From assembly GCA_049969495.1 (NCBI GenBank), contig JBMFOT010000038.1:1-33420 (forward strand): DNA of 33,420 nt, read 5' to 3'. Below the pieces are notes generated by a model. It ran no database searches. It was not told the DNA's origin and was given only the letters and a program-made list of their open reading frames with translations. Positions 1-7,998 of the stretch are shown here, one piece after another. Position 1 is the stretch's first letter. Every line of letters begins with the position of its first letter. A program made the position numbers and the translations under genes. Source of the stretch: HRBIN16 sp049969495 (GTDB lineage: Bacteria > Armatimonadota > HRBIN16).

Positions 1-1
1 C

Positions 2-811
2 CAGCTGGTAAAACGCCCTGAGCAGTTCGACATCATCGTCACCACCAACATGAACGGCGACATCCTCAGCGACTTGAGCTCCGCGCTGGTGGGAGGGCTG
101 GGCTTTGCGCCCTCGGCGAACATCGGCAATGAGGTGGCTATCTTCGAGGCGGTACATGGCTCCGCGCCCAAGTACGCGGGCAAGAACGTGATTAACCCCA
201 CGGCGGTCATCCTTTCGGCGGTGATGATGCTGCGCTACATCGGCGAGTTTGAGGCGGCGGCGACCATTGAGAACGCGATTATGGTCACCCTGGAGGAGGG
301 CAAGGTGCGCACCGGCGACGTGGTGGGTTACGACCGGTGCAACAGCACCACCGAATACACCGACGCCATCATCGCCAACCTGGGCAAGAAACCCAGCCAG
401 ACCTTTGTGCGCGAATACCGCCCCATCCGGCTGCCGCAGGTGACGCGCGAGCCGGTGATGGTGCGTCCGCAAAAGAGGCGCGTGGTGGGCATGGACGTGT
501 TTGTGGAGTTCGACGGCACTTCCGAACAGCTGGGCAAGAGCATGGAACAGCTCGCGGAAGGCACTGCGCTGAGGCTCAAAGCCATAGCCAGCCGGGGCAC
601 ACTGGTCTATCCCGCCGTCGGCTTCATGACCGACCTGGTAGACCACTGGGCGTGCCGGTTCGTGCTGCGCGACGGGGAAGGCGAACTGAACGACGCGCAG
701 GCGATGGACCTGCTCCAGCGCATCAGCAGCCGGCACCGCTGGACGCACGTGGAGAAGCTGCACGAAATCGACGGTCAGCCGGGCTTTACTAAGTCGCAGG
801 GCGAGGACTAG
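2..811 (+). CDS. icd: Isocitrate dehydrogenase (NADP-type), C-terminal part, cut by window edge
   Basis: The frame is open from the left edge, so the N-terminus is missing. It should oxidise isocitrate to 2-oxoglutarate in the TCA cycle. The first part carries family landmarks of the isocitrate/isopropylmalate dehydrogenase fold: a TTNMNGDILSDLSS segment that helps bind metal and substrate, then FEAVHGSAPKYAGKNVINPT, which contributes to the cofactor pocket. After about residue 130 there is a further domain of roughly 140 residues (VGMDVFVEFDG, LVYPAVGF, TDLVDHWACRFVL). From memory, this resembles the C-terminal extension of the Thermus thermophilus enzyme and is absent from the E. coli type. 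The stop is TAG at 809-811. tyrS follows 66 bases later on the same strand. Family assignment is firm; cofactor preference is inferred. Confidence 0.88.
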   Translation, partial: QLVKRPEQFDIIVTTNMNGDILSDLSSALVGGLGFAPSANIGNEVAIFEAVHGSAPKYAGKNVINPTAVILSAVMMLRYIGEFEAAATIENAIMVTLEEGKVRTGDVVGYDRCNSTTEYTDAIIANLGKKPSQTFVREYRPIRLPQVTREPVMVRPQKRRVVGMDVFVEFDGTSEQLGKSMEQLAEGTALRLKAIASRGTLVYPAVGFMTDLVDHWACRFVLRDGEGELNDAQAMDLLQRISSRHRWTHVEKLHEIDGQPGFTKSQGED

Positions 812-877
812 GGGAAACACCCCCCGATTTGGTAACATCACCTATCGGCACATCTTTACCGGTTGGGTGCAAAGAGA

Positions 878-2101
878 ATGGAGAATATCGACCATCAGCT
901 TCAGGTGCTGCAACGCGGGGTGGCGGCGATTATCCCCGAAGACGGTCTGCGCGAGAAGCTGGAGAAATCGGCGCGGACGGGCAAACCTCTGCGCGTGAAA
1001 CTGGGACTGGACCCCACCGCGCCCGACATCCATCTGGGCTTCGCGGTGGTGCTGCGCAAACTGCGCCAGTTCCAAGAGTTCGGGCACATCGCCTGCCTCA
1101 TCATCGGTGACTTCACCGCGATGATTGGCGACCCCACCGGGCGCAGCAAGACCCGCCCGCAACTGTCGCGTGTAGAGGTGGAGCAGAACGCCCGTACCTA
1201 CCAGCAGCAGCTATATCGCATCCTGATGCCCGAACGCACCGAAATCTACTTCAACAGCGATTGGCTCGGCAAGATGACCTTTGCCGACGTGATACAGCTC
1301 GCCTCCAAATACACGGTGGCGCGCATTCTGGAGCGCGACGACTTCCAGAACCGCCTTGCGGAAGGCAAACCGCTGGGGATGCACGAAATCCTCTACCCGC
1401 TGTGTCAGGGTTACGACTCGGTGGCTATCCAGTCCGACATTGAGATGGGCGGAACCGACCAGATTTTCAATAACCTTGTTGGGCGCGACCTGCAGCGCGA
1501 ATACGGGCAGGACCCGCAGGTGGTGCTGGCGATGCCCCTGCTCATCGGGCTGGACGGCGTGGAGAAGATGAGCAAATCGCTGGGCAACTACATCGGCATC
1601 ACCGAACCGCCCGAGCAGATGTTTGGGAAGGTGATGTCCCTGCCCGACGAGCTGATGGTGTCGTACTTCGAACTGTGCACTGAGGTGCCGATGGAGGAGG
1701 TGCGCGAGATTGCACTGGGGTTGAACAACGGCACGTTGCACCCGATGGAGGTGAAACGCCGCCTCGCCCGCGAGATTGTGAGCCTCTACCACAGCGCGGA
1801 GGCAGCACAGGAGGCAGACCGCGAGTTCATGCGTGTCTTCTCGGCGCGTGAGATGCCCGAAGAGATGCCCGAATACGATGTGCCGATGGACATTGTGAAG
1901 GACGGTAAGGTGTGGCTGCCGCGTTTGCTCTCCGCGCTGGGGCTGGTGAGCAGTAACAGCGAGGGGAGACGCCTGATTCAGCAGGGAGCGGTGGAAATCA
2001 ACGGTGTGCGCCATGCCGACCCCAACGAGGAGATAGAGGTGACCACTCTGCACGGTGCGGTGATTCGCGTGGGCAAACTGCGCTTTGCCCGGGTGAGGTA
2101 G
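878..2101 (+). CDS. tyrS: Tyrosyl-tRNA synthetase
   Basis: This class I aminoacyl-tRNA synthetase charges tRNA-Tyr with tyrosine using ATP in the cytosol. The 407-residue protein has the HIGH-type signature as PDIHLGF (His at about residue 52) and a perfect KMSKS loop at about residues 230-234. GGTDQIFN is typical of the tyrosine pocket. The last 65 or so residues form an S4-like RNA-binding domain (LLSALGLVSSNSEGRRLIQQGAVEINGV). Length and layout fit the TyrS2 (TyrZ-like) subfamily. I place the start at the ATG at 878. An in-frame TTG at 863 would add five residues but has no better ribosome binding site, and the site before 878 is itself weak (AAAGAG). A hairpin follows the stop directly. 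Confidence 0.95.
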   Translation: MENIDHQLQVLQRGVAAIIPEDGLREKLEKSARTGKPLRVKLGLDPTAPDIHLGFAVVLRKLRQFQEFGHIACLIIGDFTAMIGDPTGRSKTRPQLSRVEVEQNARTYQQQLYRILMPERTEIYFNSDWLGKMTFADVIQLASKYTVARILERDDFQNRLAEGKPLGMHEILYPLCQGYDSVAIQSDIEMGGTDQIFNNLVGRDLQREYGQDPQVVLAMPLLIGLDGVEKMSKSLGNYIGITEPPEQMFGKVMSLPDELMVSYFELCTEVPMEEVREIALGLNNGTLHPMEVKRRLAREIVSLYHSAEAAQEADREFMRVFSAREMPEEMPEYDVPMDIVKDGKVWLPRLLSALGLVSSNSEGRRLIQQGAVEINGVRHADPNEEIEVTTLHGAVIRVGKLRFARVR

Positions 2102-2135
2102 GGGGCTGCCTCGAACCGCTGCGAGGCTCACCCCC
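2101..2135 (+). terminator. Stem-loop directly after tyrS, possible terminator
   Basis: GGGGG at 2101-2105 and CCTCG at 2109-2113 can pair with CGAGG at 2122-2126 and CCCCC at 2131-2135. The loop is eight bases, with a small internal mismatch between the two stem blocks. It sits on the last base of the tyrS stop codon, between convergent genes, where a terminator would be expected. There is no T-run behind it, so a classic intrinsic terminator is not proven. Confidence 0.4.
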
Positions 2136-2170
2136 TAGCAGGCTGAACCCTAACGCCTGAGAGGCAAGTA

Positions 2171-2233
2171 TTACCACAACCGTCTGTAAACCACCCCCAG
2201 CGCTGCGAGTGCAATACCGATGGCGCGTCGCAT
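2171..2233 (-). CDS. Possible 20-residue membrane-type peptide downstream of apgM
   Basis: After the apgM stop, the minus strand carries a short frame from an ATG at 2233 to a TAA at 2171-2173. It encodes MRRAIGIALAALGVVYRRLW, a hydrophobic core flanked by arginines, as in tiny single-pass membrane peptides. The upstream sequence holds only a weak AAGG. I do not recognise it, and it may be chance. It sits 26 bases after the apgM stop and could be co-transcribed. Confidence 0.2.
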   Translation of the reverse strand: MRRAIGIALAALGVVYRRLW

Positions 2234-2259
2234 GTGCCAGCCTTGTCGCGAGGACGCAT

Positions 2260-3447
2260 CTACCTCTTCAACAACATCTCTATCAACCGCCAGCCTTCAT
2301 CGATGCGCAGTTTCGCCTCCTCTACTGCGCTCTCGTCGAAGGTGAGCGCGTTGCCATGCGACAGGTCCTCACGCGAGTCATAGAGCATAAAGGGCACTGC
2401 TCCCACCCGGTGAGTGCGGATAGCAACAGGCGTCGCATGGTCGGGCAACACCAGCATCCGGTAATCGTGTTCGCGCAAGCCATCCACCAGTTGCGCCACG
2501 ACATGCTCGTCAATCTGCTCCAGCGCCCACACCTTTGCTTCGGGGTCGCCTTGATGCCCTGCCTCGTCGGGAGCTTCCACATGAACGAACACGAAATCGT
2601 GCTTGTCCAGCATCCGCAGTGCCCACGCGCCGAGTGCGCGGTAATCGGTATGCAAATAGCCCGTTGCGCCGGGCACGGTGGGCACTTCCAGTCCGGCGGC
2701 GCGTCCAATGCCTTTGACCAGGTCGACCTCTGCTACCACCGCACCGGTAACCCCATGCCTCAGCGCAAAAGAGGGCAGTTTGGGCGCTATCCCCTGCCCC
2801 CAGGGCCAAATCATGTTGGCAGGAGCCTTCCCCTCATCGCGCCGGCGGCGGTTGACAGGGTGGTCGTCCAGCAGGTTCAGCGAGTCCTCAATCAGCCTGC
2901 GCAGCTTCTCCTCCCCCTCGCCCACCGGCAAATGCTGCGCCCACTGCTCACCGACCACATCGTGGGGAGGCGTGCAGCGAACATCCGTCGGTCCCTCATG
3001 CCATACCATCACATGTCGGTAGCCCACTCCCGGGAAGAAACGCCAGTAGCGCGTGCCCAGCTTTTCGTCCACCAGGCGAATGAGCGGATGCGCCTCCTCG
3101 TTGCTGATATTGCCCGCGCTGTGGTCAAGAATGCGCTCGCCGTCGGTGCTGATAAGCGAGCAGCGGAAGGCGACATCCTCCTCCTCCAGCGAGATACCCA
3201 TCGCCAGTGCCTCCAGCGGTCCCCTGCCGGTGTAGTATCGGCGCGGGTCGTAACCCAGAATCGCCATGTTCGCCACGTCACTGCCGGGGTACATGTCGGG
3301 TGGCACGGTCCACACCGCACCTATCAACGCACGCTTCGCCAGTGCGTCCAGATGTGGAGTATTCGCACGCATCTTGGGTGTTTTGCCGTTCCATTCCGGC
3401 AGAGGGTCGTCCGCAAACCCGTCAGGCACCAGCAAGATGTATTTCAT
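2260..3447 (-). CDS. apgM: Cofactor-independent phosphoglycerate mutase, archaeal (ApgM) type
   Basis: It should interconvert 3- and 2-phosphoglycerate in glycolysis and gluconeogenesis without 2,3-bisphosphoglycerate. The 395-residue protein belongs to the alkaline-phosphatase superfamily. It opens with the metal-binding LLVPDGFAD (Asp9), followed by PPDMYPGSDVANM, whose Ser56 is the expected phosphoserine nucleophile. Further metal ligands lie in EAPDEAGHQGD and LVLPDHATP near the C-terminal half. The length matches the archaeal-type family, which is shorter than the roughly 510-residue GpmI. An AGGAGG-like site lies about 12 bases before the ATG. The GH130 gene ends 18 bases upstream, so the two are probably one operon feeding sugar phosphates into central metabolism. 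Older annotations name this family a homoserine kinase-like protein. Confidence 0.9.
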   Translation of the reverse strand: MKYILLVPDGFADDPLPEWNGKTPKMRANTPHLDALAKRALIGAVWTVPPDMYPGSDVANMAILGYDPRRYYTGRGPLEALAMGISLEEEDVAFRCSLISTDGERILDHSAGNISNEEAHPLIRLVDEKLGTRYWRFFPGVGYRHVMVWHEGPTDVRCTPPHDVVGEQWAQHLPVGEGEEKLRRLIEDSLNLLDDHPVNRRRRDEGKAPANMIWPWGQGIAPKLPSFALRHGVTGAVVAEVDLVKGIGRAAGLEVPTVPGATGYLHTDYRALGAWALRMLDKHDFVFVHVEAPDEAGHQGDPEAKVWALEQIDEHVVAQLVDGLREHDYRMLVLPDHATPVAIRTHRVGAVPFMLYDSREDLSHGNALTFDESAVEEAKLRIDEGWRLIEMLLKR

Positions 3448-3465
3448 GCGCCGGATAACTCCTCC

Positions 3466-4446
3466 TTATATGCCGTAATCGCCGGGGTGCCCATGCGCTT
3501 TGAGCCATTCCAGCATCTCGCGAATACTTCCTGTCGCCAGCGCGATACAGGTATCCGCTCCGCCGTAATAGAGGTTGATGGTATCCCCGTCGTCGGCAAT
3601 AGTATACCCGCAGGGGAACACCACATTCGCTACGTCGCCCTCGCGCTCGTACGGTTCTTCAGGACCGAACATCCACTCGTCGCTGCGCAGGATGCATCTC
3701 TCGGGTGTGTTCAGGTCAAACAGCGCTAGTCCCAGCCGGTACAGGCTGCCGCTGGCGGTCAGGCGAACACCGTGATACAGTATGAGCCAGCCCTCCGGCG
3801 TCTCGATGGCCGGGGGTGATAGCCCGATTTTGTTGGCATCCCACCACGCCCCGCGCCTCGCCTGCAATATCATCCTGTGACTGCCCCAGTGTCGCAGGTC
3901 GGGCGAATAGGAAATCCAGATATGTGCCCCCTGCACCGTCATGGGGCGATGAATCAGCGCCCAGTATCCGCCGATGCGCCTGGGCAACAACGCCGCGTCC
4001 TTGTCCTCAGGGGGCATAATCACGCCGAAGCGTTCGAAGTGGCGAAAATCCTCGGTGAGTGCAAGCGAGACACCGGGACCTCCGCGCGAGTAGGAGGTGT
4101 AGGTCACCGCGTACTTGCCCAGCTCCGGCACATAGACGATTCGAGCGTCCTCGATGCCCCAAATCTCTTCGGGGTGGTTTTCGGGGTCGGGCAGGAGCGT
4201 CGGCTGCCTGTCGATTTCCCAGCCGTCTACCCCGTTACGCGAGCGCGCCGCGCAAAAGTGCGAGATACCCCGCCTGTCCTCCACCCGGCACAACAACAGG
4301 GTCGTGCCATCGGGCAAGAGCGTTGCGCCCGCGTTGAAAACGGTGTTGATGGGGTAGGGCCAGTCGGCAGCGGTAAGGATTGGGTTACCCGGGTAACGGT
4401 GTAGCAGTTGCTGATGATGACCGTTGTTGCGCCTTACTGCGTTCAT
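3466..4446 (-). CDS. Glycoside hydrolase family 130 protein (beta-mannoside phosphorylase-like)
   Basis: GH130 enzymes phosphorolyse beta-1,4- or beta-1,2-mannosides to mannose 1-phosphate, or hydrolyse them. The protein of about 326 residues has the five-bladed beta-propeller pattern of the family. Landmarks are LHRYPGNPIL near the start, FNAGA, LLLCRVEDRRG, the catalytic-region motif WGIEDARIV, YTSYS, KDAALLPRRIGGYW, LIHRP, WWDANKIG, LYHGV and a late GGADTCIALATG. I start at the ATG at 4446, preceded by GGGTGGA. An in-frame GTG at 4458 is the alternative. No signal peptide is seen, so it is probably cytosolic. A strong AGAGGAGGA lies further upstream near 4481-4490 without a usable in-frame start. 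Substrate linkage cannot be told from sequence alone. Confidence 0.88.
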   Translation of the reverse strand: MNAVRRNNGHHQQLLHRYPGNPILTAADWPYPINTVFNAGATLLPDGTTLLLCRVEDRRGISHFCAARSRNGVDGWEIDRQPTLLPDPENHPEEIWGIEDARIVYVPELGKYAVTYTSYSRGGPGVSLALTEDFRHFERFGVIMPPEDKDAALLPRRIGGYWALIHRPMTVQGAHIWISYSPDLRHWGSHRMILQARRGAWWDANKIGLSPPAIETPEGWLILYHGVRLTASGSLYRLGLALFDLNTPERCILRSDEWMFGPEEPYEREGDVANVVFPCGYTIADDGDTINLYYGGADTCIALATGSIREMLEWLKAHGHPGDYGI

Positions 4447-4544
4447 GGTTCCACCCACTGGACGTGCAAAGAATGAAAAATCCTCCTCTTTTATGTACTA
4501 TCGGTCAGGAACACAGTTTGTCTAGTAGTCCGTCAAGTCTGAAA

Positions 4545-4615
4545 TTTTTGGAGGGTCACGCTCCGTCGCGACCAAAATCCAACGGCTCGGCAGGAGCCTC
4601 GCCCTCCCAATATAA
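4545..4615. repeat. REP-like palindromic intergenic repeat
   Basis: Two imperfect inverted arms face each other: TTGGAGGGTCACGCTCCGTC from 4548, continuing to 4573, and its counterpart at 4584-4610, which reads TTGGGAGGGCGAGGCTCCTG on the other strand. The loop is the short stretch around AAAATCCAAC. Translated on the minus strand it gives the tell-tale string EGEAPAEP. I recall such strings turning up in spurious open frames of several uncultivated and planctomycete-like genomes, which suggests a dispersed repeat. It lies between the helicase and GH130 genes. Only one copy is visible here. Confidence 0.6.
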
Positions 4616-4626
4616 TACCCTGTAAC

Positions 4627-6996
4627 TTATCGCGAATCCAGATGCCCTTGTAGCCATTGCAGCAGGCGTACCGTCCACCTCTTGTCCAGCCCGTCGTTGC
4701 GCACCGGGCACTGCGGTGAGTGCAGGCAGCTGGGGCAACCCTCTACACAGGAGCATTCGCTCACCAGCGCGGTTGCCATACGCAACAGGCTCTCCATCTC
4801 CTCGTATGCGCCTTTGCTGATGCCTGTGCCTCCGGGGCTGGTATCGTACAGGAAGATGGCACTGCGCCCAAACGCGGGATACAACCAGGTGAAGTGGCTG
4901 CCCACGTCCATCCGCTCGCAACCGCAGGTCAGCGGAACCACTGCCTGCAGGGCATGTTCGGCACCGTGCATTGCCATCACCCAGTCGGCGGAACGGCTCA
5001 GGGTTGCTCTATCCATATCGCGCGCAAGCAGGGCGAGAATATCCAGCACCCCCGCCTCATGGTGACTATAACTCTCCGCCTGCGAGCGGCTAAACTGCAG
5101 GATGTCGAACGCCAGCCATGCACCCTCGGTTTGGTAAGATTGCTCGGGCATCGCCAGCGGCTCCATGTCGATCACCTCGCCGCTGCGAAGATGTTTGCGA
5201 CGGAAGCCTACCACCTGTTCACTCACCCGCACCTCTCCAAAGCCCGCCTCTATCGCCCCCAACCGGCGCGTGCTACGGGTGTGTAATACCTGTAAGTCTA
5301 CGTGAACCAGCGGTTCGGTATAGTAATCTGCCCAGATGGGTGTAGCTATCGCCACACGCTGCACGTCGTCCAGGCTCTCGATAAAGTAGCTCTCGCCCTG
5401 ATGCAGATAGATGGCTCCCGGATGCACCGTACGATAGGCGCGCTCCATCTCCACCCTGCCCAGCTCCGTGCCGGTCGTGCTCTCTCGAATCACCACCGCC
5501 TCGCCCGAAGCGGTGCGAATGGACACCTCTGCCGCCGGATATCCCCCACCGAAATAGTACCATCGTCCATCGCGCGCTCCCAGTTTGCCCTCGCCCGCCA
5601 ATTCGGCGATGGCGCTCATGCAGCTTTCCGCATCGCCGAAGAGCGTGTAGTCGTCCGGCTCCAGAGGTTTCTCGTGCGCGGCACAACAGAGGTGCGCCCT
5701 GAGGATAGGGGGGTTTGTTGGATTGAGGCGCACCTTTTCCACCGGCTGTCCGAAGAGGTATTCCGGGTGGCGCATCAGGTACTGGTCCAGCGGGTCGCTC
5801 TGCGCCACGAGGATAATCATTGCTTCCCTGTCGCGCCGTCCCGCCCTGCCTGCCTGTTGCCATGTGCTGGTGATACTGCCGGGGTAGCCCGCCATCACCA
5901 CCACGTCCAGTCCACCGACGTCCACCCCCAGCTCCAGCGCGTTGGTGCTGACTACGCCCAGCAGTTCACCATTGAACAGCCTGCGCTCGATCTCACGTCG
6001 CTGCTCCGGCGTGTAGCCTGCACGATAAGACATCAGCCGCTCCTTCAGCTCGGGGGCGCGTCGTTGCGCCAGCTCGTAAGCGTAGCGCAGTATCAGCTCG
6101 GTGGTCACGCGCGCTTTGGCGAAAACCAGTGTGCTCCAGCCCGTCTCCGCCAGCGCGGTCATGATGGCAGCGCATTCCACGTTCGTGCTCGACCGCTCGA
6201 AGTTCTCGCCAATTATGGGTGGATTCCACAACACGAAATAGCGCTGTGGGCGAGGTGCACCGTCCTCCTGAACGAGCGTGCAGGGCAGCCCCGTGAGCGT
6301 TTGCGCTGTCTCCTGTGGGTTGCCGACTGTGGCGGAAGTGAGGATGAACTGCGGACGTGCCCCGTAAAACTCCGCCAGCCGACGCAACCGGCGCAACACC
6401 AGCGCCACATGCGAGCCGAACACGCCGCGATAGGCGTGCATCTCATCCACTACCACATACCGCAGTTTGCGCAGGAAACTTGCCCAGGAGGAGTGGTGGG
6501 GCAGGATGCCCACATGTAGCATGTCGGGATTGGTTAACACGATATGCGCCCCGCGCCGGATGGATGCCCGCTCGTGCTGAGGGGTATCGCCGTCGTACAC
6601 ACCAAAACGCACCTGCGGGAACAGTCCCAGCTCGTTCAGCTTCTCCAGCTGGTCGCGTGCCAGCGCCTTGGTGGGGAAAAGATAGAAGGCGGTGGTATAC
6701 GGGTTGGTCAACACGCTTTCCAGCACGGGCAGGTTATAGCACAGCGTCTTGCCGGAAGCGGTTCCACTGACCACCACCACATGCTCGCCGCGACGCGCCG
6801 CCTCTAAAGCCATCGCCTGGTGACTGTAGAGCACCCCGACGCCTTGTGCCCGCAACGCACACTCCAGAGGCTCGGGCAAAGGGCGGCTGATTGTACCGAG
6901 GCGCCCGGCGGTGGCTTCCAGCAGATGCACATGCACCACCCGCTTGCGCACCTCCTCGTTCTGCAGAAACATCTGTAAATACTCGGCGAGACGCAT
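4627..6996 (-). CDS. DEAD/DEAH-box helicase with DUF1998 (MrfA/YprA type)
   Basis: The family comprises ATP-dependent 3'-5' DNA helicases. Bacillus MrfA acts in repair of mitomycin-type damage. The protein of about 789 residues has Walker A GTASGKT, a DEMH box (VVVDEMHAYRG), SAT in ILTSATVGN, and motif VI QQAGRAGRRDRE. The C-terminal DUF1998 region ends in a cysteine cluster (CSCVEGCPSCLHSPQC) with an upstream CGCE, likely binding metal. I start at the ATG at 6996 because family members begin close to this point. An in-frame GTG at 7011 overlaps the upstream gene's stop, and neither start has a well-spaced ribosome binding site. Only 8 bases separate it from the SMP-30-like gene, so the two are probably co-transcribed although their functions seem unrelated. 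Confidence 0.9.
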   Translation of the reverse strand: MRLAEYLQMFLQNEEVRKRVVHVHLLEATAGRLGTISRPLPEPLECALRAQGVGVLYSHQAMALEAARRGEHVVVVSGTASGKTLCYNLPVLESVLTNPYTTAFYLFPTKALARDQLEKLNELGLFPQVRFGVYDGDTPQHERASIRRGAHIVLTNPDMLHVGILPHHSSWASFLRKLRYVVVDEMHAYRGVFGSHVALVLRRLRRLAEFYGARPQFILTSATVGNPQETAQTLTGLPCTLVQEDGAPRPQRYFVLWNPPIIGENFERSSTNVECAAIMTALAETGWSTLVFAKARVTTELILRYAYELAQRRAPELKERLMSYRAGYTPEQRREIERRLFNGELLGVVSTNALELGVDVGGLDVVVMAGYPGSITSTWQQAGRAGRRDREAMIILVAQSDPLDQYLMRHPEYLFGQPVEKVRLNPTNPPILRAHLCCAAHEKPLEPDDYTLFGDAESCMSAIAELAGEGKLGARDGRWYYFGGGYPAAEVSIRTASGEAVVIRESTTGTELGRVEMERAYRTVHPGAIYLHQGESYFIESLDDVQRVAIATPIWADYYTEPLVHVDLQVLHTRSTRRLGAIEAGFGEVRVSEQVVGFRRKHLRSGEVIDMEPLAMPEQSYQTEGAWLAFDILQFSRSQAESYSHHEAGVLDILALLARDMDRATLSRSADWVMAMHGAEHALQAVVPLTCGCERMDVGSHFTWLYPAFGRSAIFLYDTSPGGTGISKGAYEEMESLLRMATALVSECSCVEGCPSCLHSPQCPVRNDGLDKRWTVRLLQWLQGHLDSR

Positions 6997-7004
6997 CCCT
7001 CTTG

Positions 7005-7883
7005 CTACCACCGCTTCAGCCCCGGGTACGGCGCCCTAAGTGTATACACTGCGTTGGTCTCTGTCTCGGTGATAAACAGCGTGCGGTTGTCCTTGCCGCC
7101 GAACTCCACGTTGGTGGGGTTTTTGCCTCCCGCGGGATAGCTGCGCCATATCTTGCCATCGGGGCTGACCACCAGGATTTTACCCGCTCCAAACTGCGCA
7201 ATCCACAGGTTGCCGCGTGTGTCGAAGCGCATTCCGTCCGGTCCGCCGGGGGGCGGCAGCTGGATAAACACCTCCATCTCGCCCAGCGTGCCGTCAGGAC
7301 GTATCTGCCAGCGCAGGATGCGGTTGCGTGGCGACTCCGCCACGTACAGCCACCTCTCATCCCGGCTCAACGCGATGCCGTTGGGGAATTGTAGCCCTTC
7401 TGCCAGCCGCTGTACCTTGCCATCCGCGTTACGCCGGTACACCGCGCCAATAGGTTTGTCCCACGAGCCGGCTGGGTCAGTGAAATACAGGTTGCCCTTC
7501 GAATCGAAGCAGAGGTCGTTGGGACCTAAGAAGGGCTTCCCATCACACTCCTCCGCCATGATTTCCGCTTTGCCGTTAGAGTCAAAGCGCACAATCGCCT
7601 TGCGTTTATAGTCACACACCCACAATGTACCGTCCCTGGCGAAGGTGGAGCCGTTGCCACTGCCTGGTGCCTTCGCGAAAACTTCCACCCTGCCGTCAGG
7701 ATATATACGGTGGATGTTGTCGCTCTGGCAGTTCACCACATACAGGTAACCGGTGCTGCGTTCGTAAGCCGGTCCTTCGCAAAACTGGAAGCCCTCTGCC
7801 AGTTTGGTTAACTCCGGTGCTCTCTGTGCCATCACTATTCCTCCTGCCAGCAAAAGCGTTAGAACCCACTTGCTCCGCGCCAT
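7005..7883 (-). CDS. Secreted SMP-30/gluconolactonase-like beta-propeller protein
   Basis: This family covers lactonases and related metal-dependent hydrolases of sugar lactones; the exact substrate is unknown. The 292-residue protein starts with a short basic region and a hydrophobic stretch (WVLTLLLAGGIVMA) that looks like a signal peptide, so it is probably exported. Propeller repeats follow: FCEGPAYE, GPNDLCFDSKGNLYFTDP, LQFPNGIALSRDERWLYVAES, GGPDGMRFDTRGNLWIAQ and NVEFGGKDNRTLFITET. The ENPD-type ligands expected of active lactonases appear as the Glu of CEGP and the Asn/Asp of GPND and GPDG. A GAGGTGAG site precedes the ATG at 7883. It is the first gene of the minus-strand run ending at apgM. 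Confidence 0.85.
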   Translation of the reverse strand: MARSKWVLTLLLAGGIVMAQRAPELTKLAEGFQFCEGPAYERSTGYLYVVNCQSDNIHRIYPDGRVEVFAKAPGSGNGSTFARDGTLWVCDYKRKAIVRFDSNGKAEIMAEECDGKPFLGPNDLCFDSKGNLYFTDPAGSWDKPIGAVYRRNADGKVQRLAEGLQFPNGIALSRDERWLYVAESPRNRILRWQIRPDGTLGEMEVFIQLPPPGGPDGMRFDTRGNLWIAQFGAGKILVVSPDGKIWRSYPAGGKNPTNVEFGGKDNRTLFITETETNAVYTLRAPYPGLKRW

Positions 7884-7935
7884 CGGTGCTCACCTCTTTT
7901 CGTCAAGGATGTTCGCTATCCCTATCCCTTTCGCC

Positions 7936-7964
7936 TGCATACCTCTGCCCACATGCGATATAAT
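7936..7964 (+). promoter_or_regulatory. Probable promoter of the pruA/rocA-type gene
   Basis: A perfect TATAAT lies at 7959-7964, 34 bases before the start codon of the dehydrogenase gene, in the 115-base space between divergent genes. At 17-base spacing the -35 position reads TGCATA, which is weak. The assignment rests on the -10 box and its position. Confidence 0.5.
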
Positions 7965-7998
7965 GTGAAGTGGTAACAGTTCTCTGGGAGGGATAACC

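Noticed and set aside
2209..3729. Long plus-strand open frame of 506 codons
   Set aside because: It is antisense to the phosphoglycerate mutase and GH130 genes and shows no recognisable motif or ribosome binding site.
5302..6519. Long plus-strand open frame of 405 codons
   Set aside because: It lies wholly antisense to the DUF1998 helicase gene. Its translation is His/Arg/Gln-rich with no domain pattern, as expected from a GC-rich shadow frame.
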